Positions 1-7,790 of a stretch of 16,197 bases of DNA are shown in pieces (position 1 is the stretch's first letter; each line of letters starts with the position of its first letter). The notes beneath the pieces are model-generated. The model did not search any database, was not told where the DNA came from, and saw only the letters and a program-made list of their open reading frames with translations. Source of the DNA: ZLKRG08 sp046094385 (GTDB taxonomy: Bacteria; Actinomycetota; Actinomycetes; Nanopelagicales; Nanopelagicaceae); contig JBJTHJ010000117.1 of assembly GCA_046094385.1 (NCBI GenBank), positions 1 to 16,197 of the forward strand, read 5' to 3'. Both the position numbers and the translations under genes were made by a program.

Positions 1-726
1 TAAATATGTAATGTGAATGACCACCAATAAAGGCGAAACTTCACTGCCATAAGTCAAGAATCTTCCTAAGTTGGTTGCATGCCAAAGCGGTGAAATCCAG
101 CCAATCCATTGCAAATAGATGGGCATTGCCGTAAGTGGAAAAAAGGTTCCGCTTAAGAAGAACATGGGCGTAATGATGAATCTGCCGACAAAGGTGAAAA
201 AATTATCATCTTTCTTCGCTTTACCAGCCATCGCTAACATCACTGAACCAAATGCAGCGCCAGACAAGATTCCAGTTGGAATTGCAAGCCACGCATGTGG
301 AGCTTTCAGAACTCCGAATGCGGCCATGATCAAGTAGTAGATAAGCACTGTGAAAACGTTGCGCAACATCGCTGCTTGGAAGACTCCGAATGCGATCTGC
401 CTTGCGCCTAATGGAGTGGAATTAATTCCGTAGAAACCTTTGTTCCATAAAAATCCAGCAAGTGTCGGGAAGATGGTCTCATCCATTGAGCCTTGAATTG
501 CGGCATTAGCCAGAAGCGCTGGTGCAAGAAAGACCAAATATTCAACGCCATCGATACCACCAGAATTCTGATTAACCAAACTACCAACACCGACTCCGAT
601 AGCCAACAGATACAGAACTGGATTGGCGATCGAAGCAAAAATGATTTCGAAAGCGAATTTGCGCATATTTAATAGTCTTGCTTCAAAAACATACCAAGAA
701 CCGCGATCAGCGACTTTGCGCATCAT
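1..726 (-). CDS. ABC-2 type exporter permease (NodJ/DrrB-like), 3' end cut off by window edge
   Basis: Inner-membrane permease that should pair with the ATPase encoded just upstream. Reading the minus strand from the ATG at 726-724 gives 242 codons without a stop down to base 1, so the gene continues outside the window. The translation starts MMRKVADRGSWYVFEARLL and has several hydrophobic stretches (NPVLYLLAIGVGVGSLV near residue 36, further segments mid-protein). A block late in the visible part, GTFFPLTAMP followed by WIGWISPLWHATNLGR, is typical of ABC-2 permeases of the NodJ/DrrB type. The ATG overlaps the ATPase stop by 4 nt (ATGA at 726-723), so the two are translationally coupled; an in-frame ATG at 723 is an alternative start. 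Substrate unknown: drug, lipid or glycolipid export are all possible. Confidence 0.85.
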   Translation of the reverse strand, partial: MMRKVADRGSWYVFEARLLNMRKFAFEIIFASIANPVLYLLAIGVGVGSLVNQNSGGIDGVEYLVFLAPALLANAAIQGSMDETIFPTLAGFLWNKGFYGINSTPLGARQIAFGVFQAAMLRNVFTVLIYYLIMAAFGVLKAPHAWLAIPTGILSGAAFGSVMLAMAGKAKKDDNFFTFVGRFIITPMFFLSGTFFPLTAMPIYLQWIGWISPLWHATNLGRFLTYGSEVSPLLVVIHITYL

Positions 727-1649
727 TCGATCAACGATCTTCCAGTTAGTCGAAGGAAGACATCTTCTAACGAGGACCTACGAACCAACGAAGTTCGAGG
801 ATGCATTCCGGCTCTGATTATCTCTTCCAAAGTATGTTCGGCATCCTCGGCATAAAGCAGGATTCGATCAGGTAGCACCTCAAGGCGTTCACACATATTG
901 TGCAATTTATCTGCGATTAATTGATTGTTCTCAGAGCCAAAACGTAGTTCCAGCACCTCTCTGGAGGAGAATTGTTTGATCAAGTCCGCTGGGGATCCTT
1001 CGGCCATGATCTCTCCACGATCCATAACAATCAAGCGTTCGCATAATTGTTCAGCTTCATCCATGAAGTGTGTGGTGATAATTAGGGTTACACCCTTTTC
1101 CTTTAGGCGAAATAGTCGGTCCCAGAGAATATGGCGCGCTTGTGGATCTAAGCCTGTGGTTGGTTCATCGAGCATCAAGATATCTGGATCTGAAATTAAC
1201 GCACGAGCAATAGTTAGCCTTCGTTTCATTCCTCCGGATAGGCTCTCGACCTTTGCATCTCGCTTCTCTTCAAGTTGTGCAAACTCGAGCAATTCGTCGA
1301 TCTTACCTTTGACAAATTTCTTTGAGAGTCCGAAGTATCTTCCGTAGATATAAAGATTTTCCGTGACAGATAACTGCTCATCAAGATTATCTTTTTGCGG
1401 CACGACACCTAAATGCGCTCTGATCTGTGGCCCAAATTTCTCTGGATCCTTATCCAGGATTTTGATCTCTCCACCAGAACGCTGAGAAGTTGCGCCGATG
1501 ATGCGCATGGTGGTTGATTTACCAGCGCCATTTGGTCCCAAGAGACCGAAAGATTCGCCCCGATAGACAGAGAAATCGATCCCATCAACGGCAACAAAAT
1601 CCCCGAATTTCTTGGTCAAACCACGAGCAACTATTAATTCTTCAGACAT
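723..1649 (-). CDS. ABC-2 type exporter ATP-binding protein (NodI/DrrA-like)
   Basis: Cytoplasmic ATPase, 308 aa, that powers the adjacent permease. All nucleotide-binding motifs are present in order: Walker A GPNGAGKST at residues 38-46, Q-loop Gln around 85, signature LSGGM at 137-141, Walker B plus D-loop DEPTTGLD at 161-168, and the H-loop His near 194 (THFMDEAE). Length and the C-terminal tail of about 90 residues match NodI/DrrA-type ATPases. It is first in a two-gene operon; its TGA overlaps the permease ATG. There is no Shine-Dalgarno sequence before the ATG. A -10-like TAGACT lies 7 nt upstream within an inverted repeat (listed separately), suggesting a leaderless, regulated transcript. 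The family is sure; the exported substrate cannot be told. Confidence 0.93.
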   Translation of the reverse strand: MSEELIVARGLTKKFGDFVAVDGIDFSVYRGESFGLLGPNGAGKSTTMRIIGATSQRSGGEIKILDKDPEKFGPQIRAHLGVVPQKDNLDEQLSVTENLYIYGRYFGLSKKFVKGKIDELLEFAQLEEKRDAKVESLSGGMKRRLTIARALISDPDILMLDEPTTGLDPQARHILWDRLFRLKEKGVTLIITTHFMDEAEQLCERLIVMDRGEIMAEGSPADLIKQFSSREVLELRFGSENNQLIADKLHNMCERLEVLPDRILLYAEDAEHTLEEIIRAGMHPRTSLVRRSSLEDVFLRLTGRSLIE

Positions 1650-1654
1650 ATACG

Positions 1655-1674
1655 CGAGTCTATAACTTGACTCG
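1655..1674. promoter_or_regulatory. Inverted repeat overlapping the likely ABC exporter promoter
   Basis: Perfect 6-bp arms CGAGTC and GACTCG are separated by 8 nt. The minus-strand hexamer TAGACT (1662-1657) lies across the start-proximal arm and the loop and is followed by 7 nt and the ATG at 1649, so a repressor dimer bound here would cover the -10 and the transcription start. The repeat is also 21 nt after the aminotransferase stop, but no T-run follows it, so a terminator is less likely than an operator. No matching regulator gene is in the window. Confidence 0.4.
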
Positions 1675-1695
1675 GTAAATTAGAAATTTGAAAAG

Positions 1696-3090
1696 TTATG
1701 AACGCAGAGTCTTGGCTAAGTCCGTGAAATCTTCAACCAAGATGTCAATTTCGCGCTGTCCATGAGCCAACGAGATCAACCATTGCTCATCCAAACCTGG
1801 TGGGGTGATGATGCCACGATTGATAGACCAAAGCCACGAAAGTTCTGCAACTTTGAAATCAGTTGATTTGTAATCTCGGTAATTTCTTACTGGTTCAGGT
1901 GACCAAGTGATACAACCTTTTACACCAAATCCAACGGTGTGTGCCGGTAATTCAAATTCATTGATTACATCTGTGATCCGAAGTAGCGCTTGATCATTGA
2001 AGTTCTCAGCTTTTGCTAGCGCTTCTGGGGTGCATATCTTGTCGATAGCGCGCACACCTGCCATCGCCAAGGGATTTCCATTAAAGGTTCCGAAGTGAGC
2101 CATTCGCCCATCTACCACTGTCTCCATGAAGCGATAATCGCCTCCGAATGCCGCAAGTGGGATACCGCCACCGATTGATTTAGCTAAGCAGATTAGATCT
2201 GGATTTACACCTAATCTTTCGGATGCTCCTTGTGGACCTGCAGTAAGCCCTGTCTTAACTTCATCAAAAATTAAAACTACATCGTATTCGGTGCAAAGTT
2301 CACGGATACGTTCCAGGTAGCCAGCATCAGGAAGCACAATTCCGATATTCTCCAAAACCGGTTCCATGATTAAACATGCAATCTCTTGGGCATGTTTCTT
2401 GAAAATATCTTCGACAGCTTCTGCGTTGTTGTATGGAACTACCCAGACCTCACCTGCAACAGTGCCATTTGGAACAACTGCATTTGGAAGATGTTCATCG
2501 CCGGCATCCTTTACCGATGGCTTGCTAGAGACCATCAATGGGTCGTAGCTACCGTGGTATCCACCTTCAATCTTCATGACTCCATTGCGCCCGGTGTATG
2601 CACGAGCAGTTCTAACTGCATACATGGTGGCTTCAGTGCCTGAGTTGGTGAAGCGGACCAGATCTAAACCAAAACGCTTACAAATTCTCTGTGCTGCATC
2701 AGTTGAGATTGGCGAAGGGGTGACAAATAAAGTTCCGATCTCCAGAGAACTTTGAAGCTCGCGAATTACATCTGGATTTAGGTGTCCTGCCAGCATCGCG
2801 CCAAAACCCATAGATAGATCAAGTAGCTGACGACCATCTACATCGGTCATCCATGCGCCGTTAGCAGAGACTATTGAAAGCGGATATGGCTCCCAATATT
2901 GAAAGGAGCTGGTTGCACCAAGTGGCAGAACTTTCTTCGCGATCTCGTTCTCTACGCCTGATTTGCTAGTGGTTGTTTTATAGCGAGCCCATTCTTGATC
3001 TAGCAGGGCGGTCAATCTTGCTTCGTTGAGCGGCTTAAATGAAGTTGGGGTATGTCTAAAGGTCTGTGCGTGGTTAGCGCGGGTCTGCAT
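1696..3090 (-). CDS. Class III PLP aminotransferase, glutamate-1-semialdehyde aminomutase-like
   Basis: PLP-dependent enzyme of the class III (HemL/GABA-aminotransferase) fold, 464 aa. Numbered from the chosen start, it has NSGTEA at about 149-154 (phosphate contact), GGYHGSYD about 30 residues later, FDEVKTG with the pyridine-binding Asp near 276, and LAKSIGGG with the Schiff-base Lys near 304. The GGYHG and AKxxGGGxP blocks are closest to glutamate-1-semialdehyde aminomutase and its paralogues, but the HemL-type DEVMTGFR is DEVKTGL here and the N-terminus is longer, so I read it as a paralogue acting on another amino acid. The frame is open for 39 more codons to a TTG at 3207, but that extension is basic, low-complexity and unlike the family; the ATG at 3090 is preferred. 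No clear ribosome site precedes it. Substrate unknown. Confidence 0.85.
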   Translation of the reverse strand: MQTRANHAQTFRHTPTSFKPLNEARLTALLDQEWARYKTTTSKSGVENEIAKKVLPLGATSSFQYWEPYPLSIVSANGAWMTDVDGRQLLDLSMGFGAMLAGHLNPDVIRELQSSLEIGTLFVTPSPISTDAAQRICKRFGLDLVRFTNSGTEATMYAVRTARAYTGRNGVMKIEGGYHGSYDPLMVSSKPSVKDAGDEHLPNAVVPNGTVAGEVWVVPYNNAEAVEDIFKKHAQEIACLIMEPVLENIGIVLPDAGYLERIRELCTEYDVVLIFDEVKTGLTAGPQGASERLGVNPDLICLAKSIGGGIPLAAFGGDYRFMETVVDGRMAHFGTFNGNPLAMAGVRAIDKICTPEALAKAENFNDQALLRITDVINEFELPAHTVGFGVKGCITWSPEPVRNYRDYKSTDFKVAELSWLWSINRGIITPPGLDEQWLISLAHGQREIDILVEDFTDLAKTLRS

Positions 3091-3294
3091 GATTTGATCA
3101 GTACATACAATTGTCAAGGTCGATTTGGACCAGAGATTGAGTTGTACTCTCCTTTTCCTGAGTGCTCGTTCTGAAGAAAAGGTTAGCAGGTTAAAATTTA
3201 AAGGCAAGTCTGTGTGATTTTATGCGGAGAATATTCGCTCTATTTCCCGTTTCATCAAGAAAATAAATAGTAAAACGAGAGCCAAAATCGCGTA

Positions 3295-3307
3295 GGTAAA
3301 GATTACC
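3295..3307. promoter_or_regulatory. Short inverted repeat upstream of nitroreductase
   Basis: GGTAA-AGA-TTACC, perfect 5-bp arms with a 3-nt centre, 53 bp before the TTG start. CGC/GCG triplets outside the arms could extend it with a bulge. It could be an operator; arms this short can also occur by chance. Confidence 0.25.
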
Positions 3308-3344
3308 GCGTTGAGTTAATCTCGGTAAGTGAGTCCTGGTTCTT

Positions 3345-3352
3345 GGAGAGGA
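3345..3352 (+). promoter_or_regulatory. Ribosome-binding site for the nitroreductase
   Basis: The purine-rich GGAGAGGA ends 7 nt before the TTG at 3360-3362. It is one of only two good Shine-Dalgarno sequences in the window and is what supports the non-ATG start. Confidence 0.6.
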
Positions 3353-3359
3353 AATTACA

Positions 3360-3941
3360 TTGGCCAAAGTAGATAAGAAAGCCCCTACAGATCTAAATGT
3401 TCATGATTTGATTGCCAATCGTTGGAGTCCTCGCGCATTCGATTCAGATTCCAAAATCTCAGATGAAGATCTACATTTGATTTTAGAGGCAGCACGTTTA
3501 GCGCCATCTGCATTTAATGAGCAGCCATGGCGTTACTACGTTGGCCGTCGGGGCGATGAAGTTTTTCAGCAGATTCTTAGCGGCTTAGGCGAGTTCAATC
3601 AAACTTGGGCAAAGCATGCAGCTGCGCTAATACTCGCTTGCGGCACTAGGCAACGTGCAAATGGCGATCCACATCCAAGCTATCAATATGATGTTGGACT
3701 TTCAGTTTCACAAGCATCTTTTCAAGCACATCATTTGGGTTACGTAACCCATCAAATGACTGGTTTTAGCCATGATGCCATCTGTAAAACCTTTGATTTA
3801 ACCACTTTAGATCCAGTAGTGGTAGTTGCAATTGGTAAACAAGGCGATGTAGATAATTTGCCAACACAGATGGCCGAACGCGAGCGAGTACCTTCTAGTC
3901 GAAAGAATCTTTCAGAGATCGTGATTAAAGGCTGGATCTAA
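3360..3941 (+). CDS. Nitroreductase family flavoprotein
   Basis: Predicted cytoplasmic FMN-dependent NAD(P)H oxidoreductase, 193 aa, the usual size for the family. The N-terminal RWSPRAF at 21-27 is the phosphate-binding motif of FMN nitroreductases, followed by LEAARLAPSAFNEQPWRYY at 42-60, the second signature. A region around residues 110-130 (YDVGLSVSQASFQAH) matches the helix that lines the flavin in these dimers. The TTG start at 3360 is supported by the preceding GGAGAGGA. The 3' end overlaps kynA on the other strand by 17 nt, so the two genes converge. The physiological substrate is not predictable; nitro compounds, quinones and flavins are typical for relatives. Confidence 0.88.
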   Translation: MAKVDKKAPTDLNVHDLIANRWSPRAFDSDSKISDEDLHLILEAARLAPSAFNEQPWRYYVGRRGDEVFQQILSGLGEFNQTWAKHAAALILACGTRQRANGDPHPSYQYDVGLSVSQASFQAHHLGYVTHQMTGFSHDAICKTFDLTTLDPVVVVAIGKQGDVDNLPTQMAERERVPSSRKNLSEIVIKGWI

Positions 3942-4719
3942 TCTGCCAAAGATCTGGAAAGACCGGATTAAATAGCGTGCTAGCCAGATACTTAACTCCG
4001 CTTGAACCTCCGGTGCCACTTTTAGAACCAATGGTTCGCTCCACCATTTTTACATGGCGATAACGCCATTCTTGAAGGCCTTCATCGATATCAACTAACT
4101 TCTCACAAACCATCGCAGCTTCAGGGTCCTCGCGATGTACCTTGATCAAAGCTTGTTGCACAAGCTCGTTTGATAGGTATTGATCTTTAAAATTTCGATT
4201 CAATACCTCTGCTGGTATCTCCGCGCCGCGCTTAGATAGATAAACCATTACCGAATCCCAAAGTGACCTTTGCCCAAGCATGGTTTCGATTTCGGCTCGT
4301 GTTTCAGGCGGAAGATGGATTGCAAATTTCTCATCACGGAGACCCAACAACGCTTCCACTTTTCGAAATTGCGCTGATTGAAAACCACTAGAAGCGGCCA
4401 AATAATCTCGGAAGGAGAGAAATTGCAAAGGGGTCATAGTCTCCAAAATATCCACTTGGCTAACGCAAGTTTTCATAATGGTGCGGATGCGCCCTAATAC
4501 TGCCAGCGCCCGATGTGTCTGATTCTCCTCTAAAACTCGCTGTGCTTCCTGAAATTCATGAATCAATTGTTTGAACCAGAGTTCGTATGTTTGATGGATG
4601 ATGATAAAAAGCAACTCATCGTGTTCTGGACCCTTAGACAAAGGTCTTTGAAGATTTAATAACTCATCTACCGCAAGATAACTGGTGTAGGTAAGCGCTG
4701 AATCATAATTTTCACTCAT
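3925..4719 (-). CDS. kynA: Tryptophan 2,3-dioxygenase
   Basis: Heme enzyme that opens the indole ring of L-tryptophan with O2 to give N-formylkynurenine, the first step of the kynurenine pathway. The 264 aa are typical of bacterial TDOs. Key residues are in place: active-site His42 in IIHQTYELWFKQ, Arg104 in FLSFRDYL (carboxylate contact), heme-ligand His222 in WRYRHVKMVERTIG, and Thr236 in GTGGSSGVKYL. By spacing these correspond to His55, Arg117, His240 and Thr254 of the Xanthomonas enzyme, as I recall that numbering. Its ATG overlaps the kynU stop by 4 nt (ATGA at 4719-4716), so it is second in a kynU-kynA operon. The 3' end overlaps the convergent nitroreductase by 17 nt. Confidence 0.96.
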   Translation of the reverse strand: MSENYDSALTYTSYLAVDELLNLQRPLSKGPEHDELLFIIIHQTYELWFKQLIHEFQEAQRVLEENQTHRALAVLGRIRTIMKTCVSQVDILETMTPLQFLSFRDYLAASSGFQSAQFRKVEALLGLRDEKFAIHLPPETRAEIETMLGQRSLWDSVMVYLSKRGAEIPAEVLNRNFKDQYLSNELVQQALIKVHREDPEAAMVCEKLVDIDEGLQEWRYRHVKMVERTIGSKSGTGGSSGVKYLASTLFNPVFPDLWQIRSSL

Positions 4720-5990
4720 GTTACGCGAGATCCTCCTGCTCCGGCACCAAGATATTTCTTGGTAGCCACCAAATCTCTTAGACGATCAAAACCATCCCAA
4801 ACTTCTGTGTACGAGGTAGGTAGCGGACTAATAGCTAATCGAATTGAGTTAGGCACGCGGTAATCAGGGATTACGTTTATCACGGTACGCATTGCAGTGG
4901 CGATCTCTTTGGCATCAGGGTGAATCAAAGAGATATGGCCACCGCGCTCGGATGCCACTCTTGAGGTATTTAATGTGAAACCTAGTGGTGCTAGCCAAGC
5001 ATCATAAAGCGCGATCATCATCTCTGTGCCTTTGGCGCACTTTTCATTGATGGCAGTTATCGAAGCCTTTTCGATCATTTCAAAAGATGTTTTCACGCAT
5101 CGGATTGCCATTAAACCTGGGCTTGCGATTTGAAATCCGCGCATAGTGGCCAGCTCTCGTTCAAACACTGGTCCCATCTCAAATTGATCAGCTTGGGCAA
5201 ACCAACCTTGAATAGGAACTTGCAACTCTTGTTGAACTCGCTTGCTGACATACATCCAGGCAGGGGAACCTGGCCCTGAGTTTCCATATTTATAAGTGCA
5301 ACCAACTGCAAGATCCACACCATTGTCATCGAAGTTCATTTCGATAGCGCCGACAGCATGGCTTGCATCCCATAACATCCAAGCGCCATTTTTACGAACT
5401 AAATCGGTAATCTCTTTAATTGGTGACCTAGCACCCGAACGATATTGAATGACTTGCAAGGTCACCAAAGCCACATCATCATTTAGATATCGCTCAAGAA
5501 TTTCAGGAGTGATTCGTTCGTGCTGTGTAGCGCCAGGCTCATTGTCAATTGTCACCAATTTCAAACCTAATTGATCTGCGATTCCTTGCAGGATGTATCT
5601 ATCTGTAGGGAAATTAGCGGCATCGACAATGATGGTTTTACGATTTGGCTTGGATCTAATTGCAGCAACTGCTAACTGATAGAAATTTATAGAAGTAGTG
5701 TCACAAACTAGAACTTGTCCAGCAGCTGCGCCTAGCGCTGCTCGACCTAGCAAATCACCGACAGTTTGCGCCTCATCGATCCATTGAGACCAACCTGCTA
5801 CAACCTGAGGTCCCCACTCGTTGATCATGAAATTATTGACGGCTTCTATGGTCGCTTTGGGTAGCCGCCCTAAAGAATTACCATCCAGATAACACTGTGT
5901 TGGATCATTTATTACAAATAGTTCTCGATATTTAGCAAGCGGATCGTTGGCATCAAGTGCCAGCGCATATTCACGTTTTGTGACATCCAT
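4716..5990 (-). CDS. kynU: Kynureninase
   Basis: PLP hydrolase of aminotransferase class V fold that cleaves L-kynurenine to anthranilate and L-alanine. 424 aa, full family length. It shows YLDGNSLG at 34-41, FPTDRY at 127-132, WDASHAVGA from 207 with the PLP-pyridine Asp208, and the Schiff-base Lys234 in CTYKYGNSGPG. First gene of a two-gene operon with kynA (4-nt overlap). No formamidase (kynB) lies between or beside them, so N-formylkynurenine hydrolysis must be encoded elsewhere or done by another hydrolase. The ATG at 5990 has no convincing ribosome site (only a GGAG read on the opposite strand); a TAGGCT hexamer 8 nt upstream suggests a leaderless mRNA. Confidence 0.96.
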   Translation of the reverse strand: MDVTKREYALALDANDPLAKYRELFVINDPTQCYLDGNSLGRLPKATIEAVNNFMINEWGPQVVAGWSQWIDEAQTVGDLLGRAALGAAAGQVLVCDTTSINFYQLAVAAIRSKPNRKTIIVDAANFPTDRYILQGIADQLGLKLVTIDNEPGATQHERITPEILERYLNDDVALVTLQVIQYRSGARSPIKEITDLVRKNGAWMLWDASHAVGAIEMNFDDNGVDLAVGCTYKYGNSGPGSPAWMYVSKRVQQELQVPIQGWFAQADQFEMGPVFERELATMRGFQIASPGLMAIRCVKTSFEMIEKASITAINEKCAKGTEMMIALYDAWLAPLGFTLNTSRVASERGGHISLIHPDAKEIATAMRTVINVIPDYRVPNSIRLAISPLPTSYTEVWDGFDRLRDLVATKKYLGAGAGGSRVT

Positions 5991-6017
5991 GGAGCGAGAG
6001 CCTACTCTTAGACCGCT
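5991..6017. promoter_or_regulatory. 27-bp divergent spacer with two overlapping -10-like boxes (kynU / abc-F)
   Basis: Minus strand: TAGGCT at 6004-5999, then 8 nt, then the kynU ATG. Plus strand: TACTCT at 6003-6008, then 9 nt, then the ABC-F ATG. The two boxes share bases 6003-6004 and lie in an AGAG-CCTA-CTCT inverted repeat (5997-6008). No Shine-Dalgarno sequence fits either gene. Inference: two mutually exclusive, leaderless or near-leaderless promoters; any -35 elements would lie inside the opposite coding region, and none is obvious. Confidence 0.4.
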
Positions 6018-7790
6018 ATGGCGCGGAACCTCGTAAACCTAGAATCTGTAAGTAAAGCCTTTGATATTAAAGAGCTATTACGCGAGGTAAGCATTGGAGT
6101 CTCACAAGGCGATCGCATTGGAATAGTTGGACGCAACGGCGCAGGCAAATCAACTTTGATGAAGATTATCGCAGGCGTTGAGTCACCAGATTCTGGTCGC
6201 GTTACCAAAAGCGGTGGGACTAATATCGGGATTCTTTCGCAAATAGATAATGCCCCAAAAGGTGCAACTGTAAAAGATGTGGTGCTCGGAAATAAAGCGA
6301 CTCATGAATGGGCGCGAGATGCTGGAATCCGGTCCATATTCACCGGTCTCTTTGGCGGCTATCAAGATGAAATCTTCACCCGAGGTTTCGCATCATTATC
6401 TGGCGGAGAACGAAGAAGAGTTGGTTTAGCCAAATTGCTCATTGAGGATTTGGATTTGATTCTGCTAGATGAACCTACAAATCATTTAGATGTGGAAGGC
6501 GTGGCTTGGCTTGCAGATCATTTGAAGAATCGAAAGAGTTTGGCGGTAGTTGTAGTAACCCATGATCGCTGGTTTCTTGACGAGGTCACTGATCGCACTT
6601 GGGAAGTCGTAGCCGGAAACCTTGAGGAATACGATGGCGGCTACTCTGCATATGTACTCTCCAAAGCAGAGCGTGCAAGACAACAAGCTGCCATGGATGC
6701 CAGACGTAATAATTTATTGCGAAAAGAGTTGGCTTGGCTTCGAAGAGGCGCTCCGGCTAGAACTACAAAACCCAAGTTCCGAGTTGATGCAGCAAATGAG
6801 TTGATCTCAGCCGAACCGCCGCCAAGAGATAACACCGAATTATTGAAATTTAGCCAGAATCGATTGGGTAATACCGTCTTTGAATGCCAGCATCTACAAA
6901 TCCGCGCTGGCGAGAACACATTAATTGATGATCTCTATTGGAATATCGGACCAGGCGAACGAATTGGAATTGTTGGAGTAAATGGTGCTGGCAAGACAAC
7001 TTTGATGCGAACTTTGGCCGGAGAACACTTTCCATCTGCAGGTAAATTGGTGAAGGGCGTAACCGTTAAGAGTGCGATGCTTTCACAACATCTAACCGAG
7101 CTAGATCCCACTTGGCGCTTGCTTGAAGCGGTTGAACGTGTCGCGACCAGAGTTGAATTGGGCGCAGGCCGAGAGCTATCCGCATCACAGCTCTGCGAAA
7201 GATTAGGATTTGATCGAGAGTCACAATGGACGCCAGTAGGAGATCTATCAGGTGGTGAGAAGCGGAGACTTCAATTAACTAGGCTTTTGATGGATAGTCC
7301 AAATGTATTAATGCTTGATGAACCTACAAATGATTTTGATATCGAGATTCTTACTGAACTAGAAGATCTTCTGGATAGCTTTGCTGGCACGCTAATTGTG
7401 ATTTCGCATGATAGATATTTTCTAGAGCGTACCTGTGATCGTGTAGTCGGACTGCTTGGTGATGGCAAGTTAACGGATTTGCCAAGGGGTATCGATCAGT
7501 ACTTGGAATTGCGCCAAAAACAAATTCTAGAATCTGTTCCAAAAGCCGAACCTGGAAAGACAATCTCTAACGCAGCTGAAGAGCGCCAACTAAAAAAAGA
7601 TTTGGCTCGTATTGAAAGACAGATGGAGAAATTAGACCTAGAGCTTGCAGACTTAAATAGATCCCAAGAATTAGCCGCTTTTGATGCAGAGAAGTTGCTT
7701 GAAGTCACTAGCAAGCTGGCAGAAGCTTCAGCTAGACGTACCGCCCTTGAAGAGCAGTGGCTAAACATCACAATGAAACTAGAAGGCTGA
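6018..7790 (+). CDS. ABC-F family ATPase, Uup-like
   Basis: Soluble twin-ATPase protein of 590 aa with no membrane segments, as expected for ABC-F factors that act at the ribosome. First cassette: Walker A GRNGAGKST 38-46, signature LSGGE 127-131, Walker B DEPTNHLD 151-158. Charged linker about 210-285, the P-site tRNA-interaction region in this family. Second cassette: GVNGAGKTT 320-328, LSGGE 410-414, DEPTNDFD 434-441. The C-terminus from about 520 is a charged heptad-rich stretch (KKDLARIERQMEKLDLELADL) that should form the coiled coil seen in Uup. This favours Uup over EttA, which lacks it; an antibiotic-resistance ABC-F cannot be excluded. It diverges from kynU over 27 bp and is followed after 12 nt by the DMT gene. 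Confidence 0.9.
   Translation: MARNLVNLESVSKAFDIKELLREVSIGVSQGDRIGIVGRNGAGKSTLMKIIAGVESPDSGRVTKSGGTNIGILSQIDNAPKGATVKDVVLGNKATHEWARDAGIRSIFTGLFGGYQDEIFTRGFASLSGGERRRVGLAKLLIEDLDLILLDEPTNHLDVEGVAWLADHLKNRKSLAVVVVTHDRWFLDEVTDRTWEVVAGNLEEYDGGYSAYVLSKAERARQQAAMDARRNNLLRKELAWLRRGAPARTTKPKFRVDAANELISAEPPPRDNTELLKFSQNRLGNTVFECQHLQIRAGENTLIDDLYWNIGPGERIGIVGVNGAGKTTLMRTLAGEHFPSAGKLVKGVTVKSAMLSQHLTELDPTWRLLEAVERVATRVELGAGRELSASQLCERLGFDRESQWTPVGDLSGGEKRRLQLTRLLMDSPNVLMLDEPTNDFDIEILTELEDLLDSFAGTLIVISHDRYFLERTCDRVVGLLGDGKLTDLPRGIDQYLELRQKQILESVPKAEPGKTISNAAEERQLKKDLARIERQMEKLDLELADLNRSQELAAFDAEKLLEVTSKLAEASARRTALEEQWLNITMKLEG

Larger units (their letters stand above)
3091..3359. other. Divergent intergenic region, aminotransferase / nitroreductase
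   Basis: The longest non-coding stretch in the window (269 bp). It must hold the promoters of both flanking genes. On the minus strand a consensus TTGACA lies at 3117-3112, but it is only 21 nt from the aminotransferase ATG, with no -10 between that fits. Near the nitroreductase there is a short perfect inverted repeat (3295-3307) and a strong ribosome-binding site. No RNA gene or additional credible ORF is visible. Confidence 0.6.

Noticed and set aside
119..638. Short frames on both strands within the first 640 bases
   Set aside because: The continuous minus-strand frame from 726 to base 1 encodes a recognisable ABC-2 permease; these are shadows.
925..1347. 140-codon plus-strand open frame opposite the ABC ATPase
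   Set aside because: It lies entirely antisense to a gene with all ABC motifs, is serine-rich and has no family resemblance, as expected of a shadow frame.
3089..3117. TTGACA at 3117-3112 as a -35 box for the aminotransferase
   Set aside because: A -10 at normal spacing would overlap the ATG, and the hexamer there (AATCAT) is poor. It may be chance or part of another site.
3091..3207. N-terminal extension of the aminotransferase to a TTG at 3207
   Set aside because: The 39 extra residues are basic and unlike the family, and the ATG at 3090 gives the expected length.
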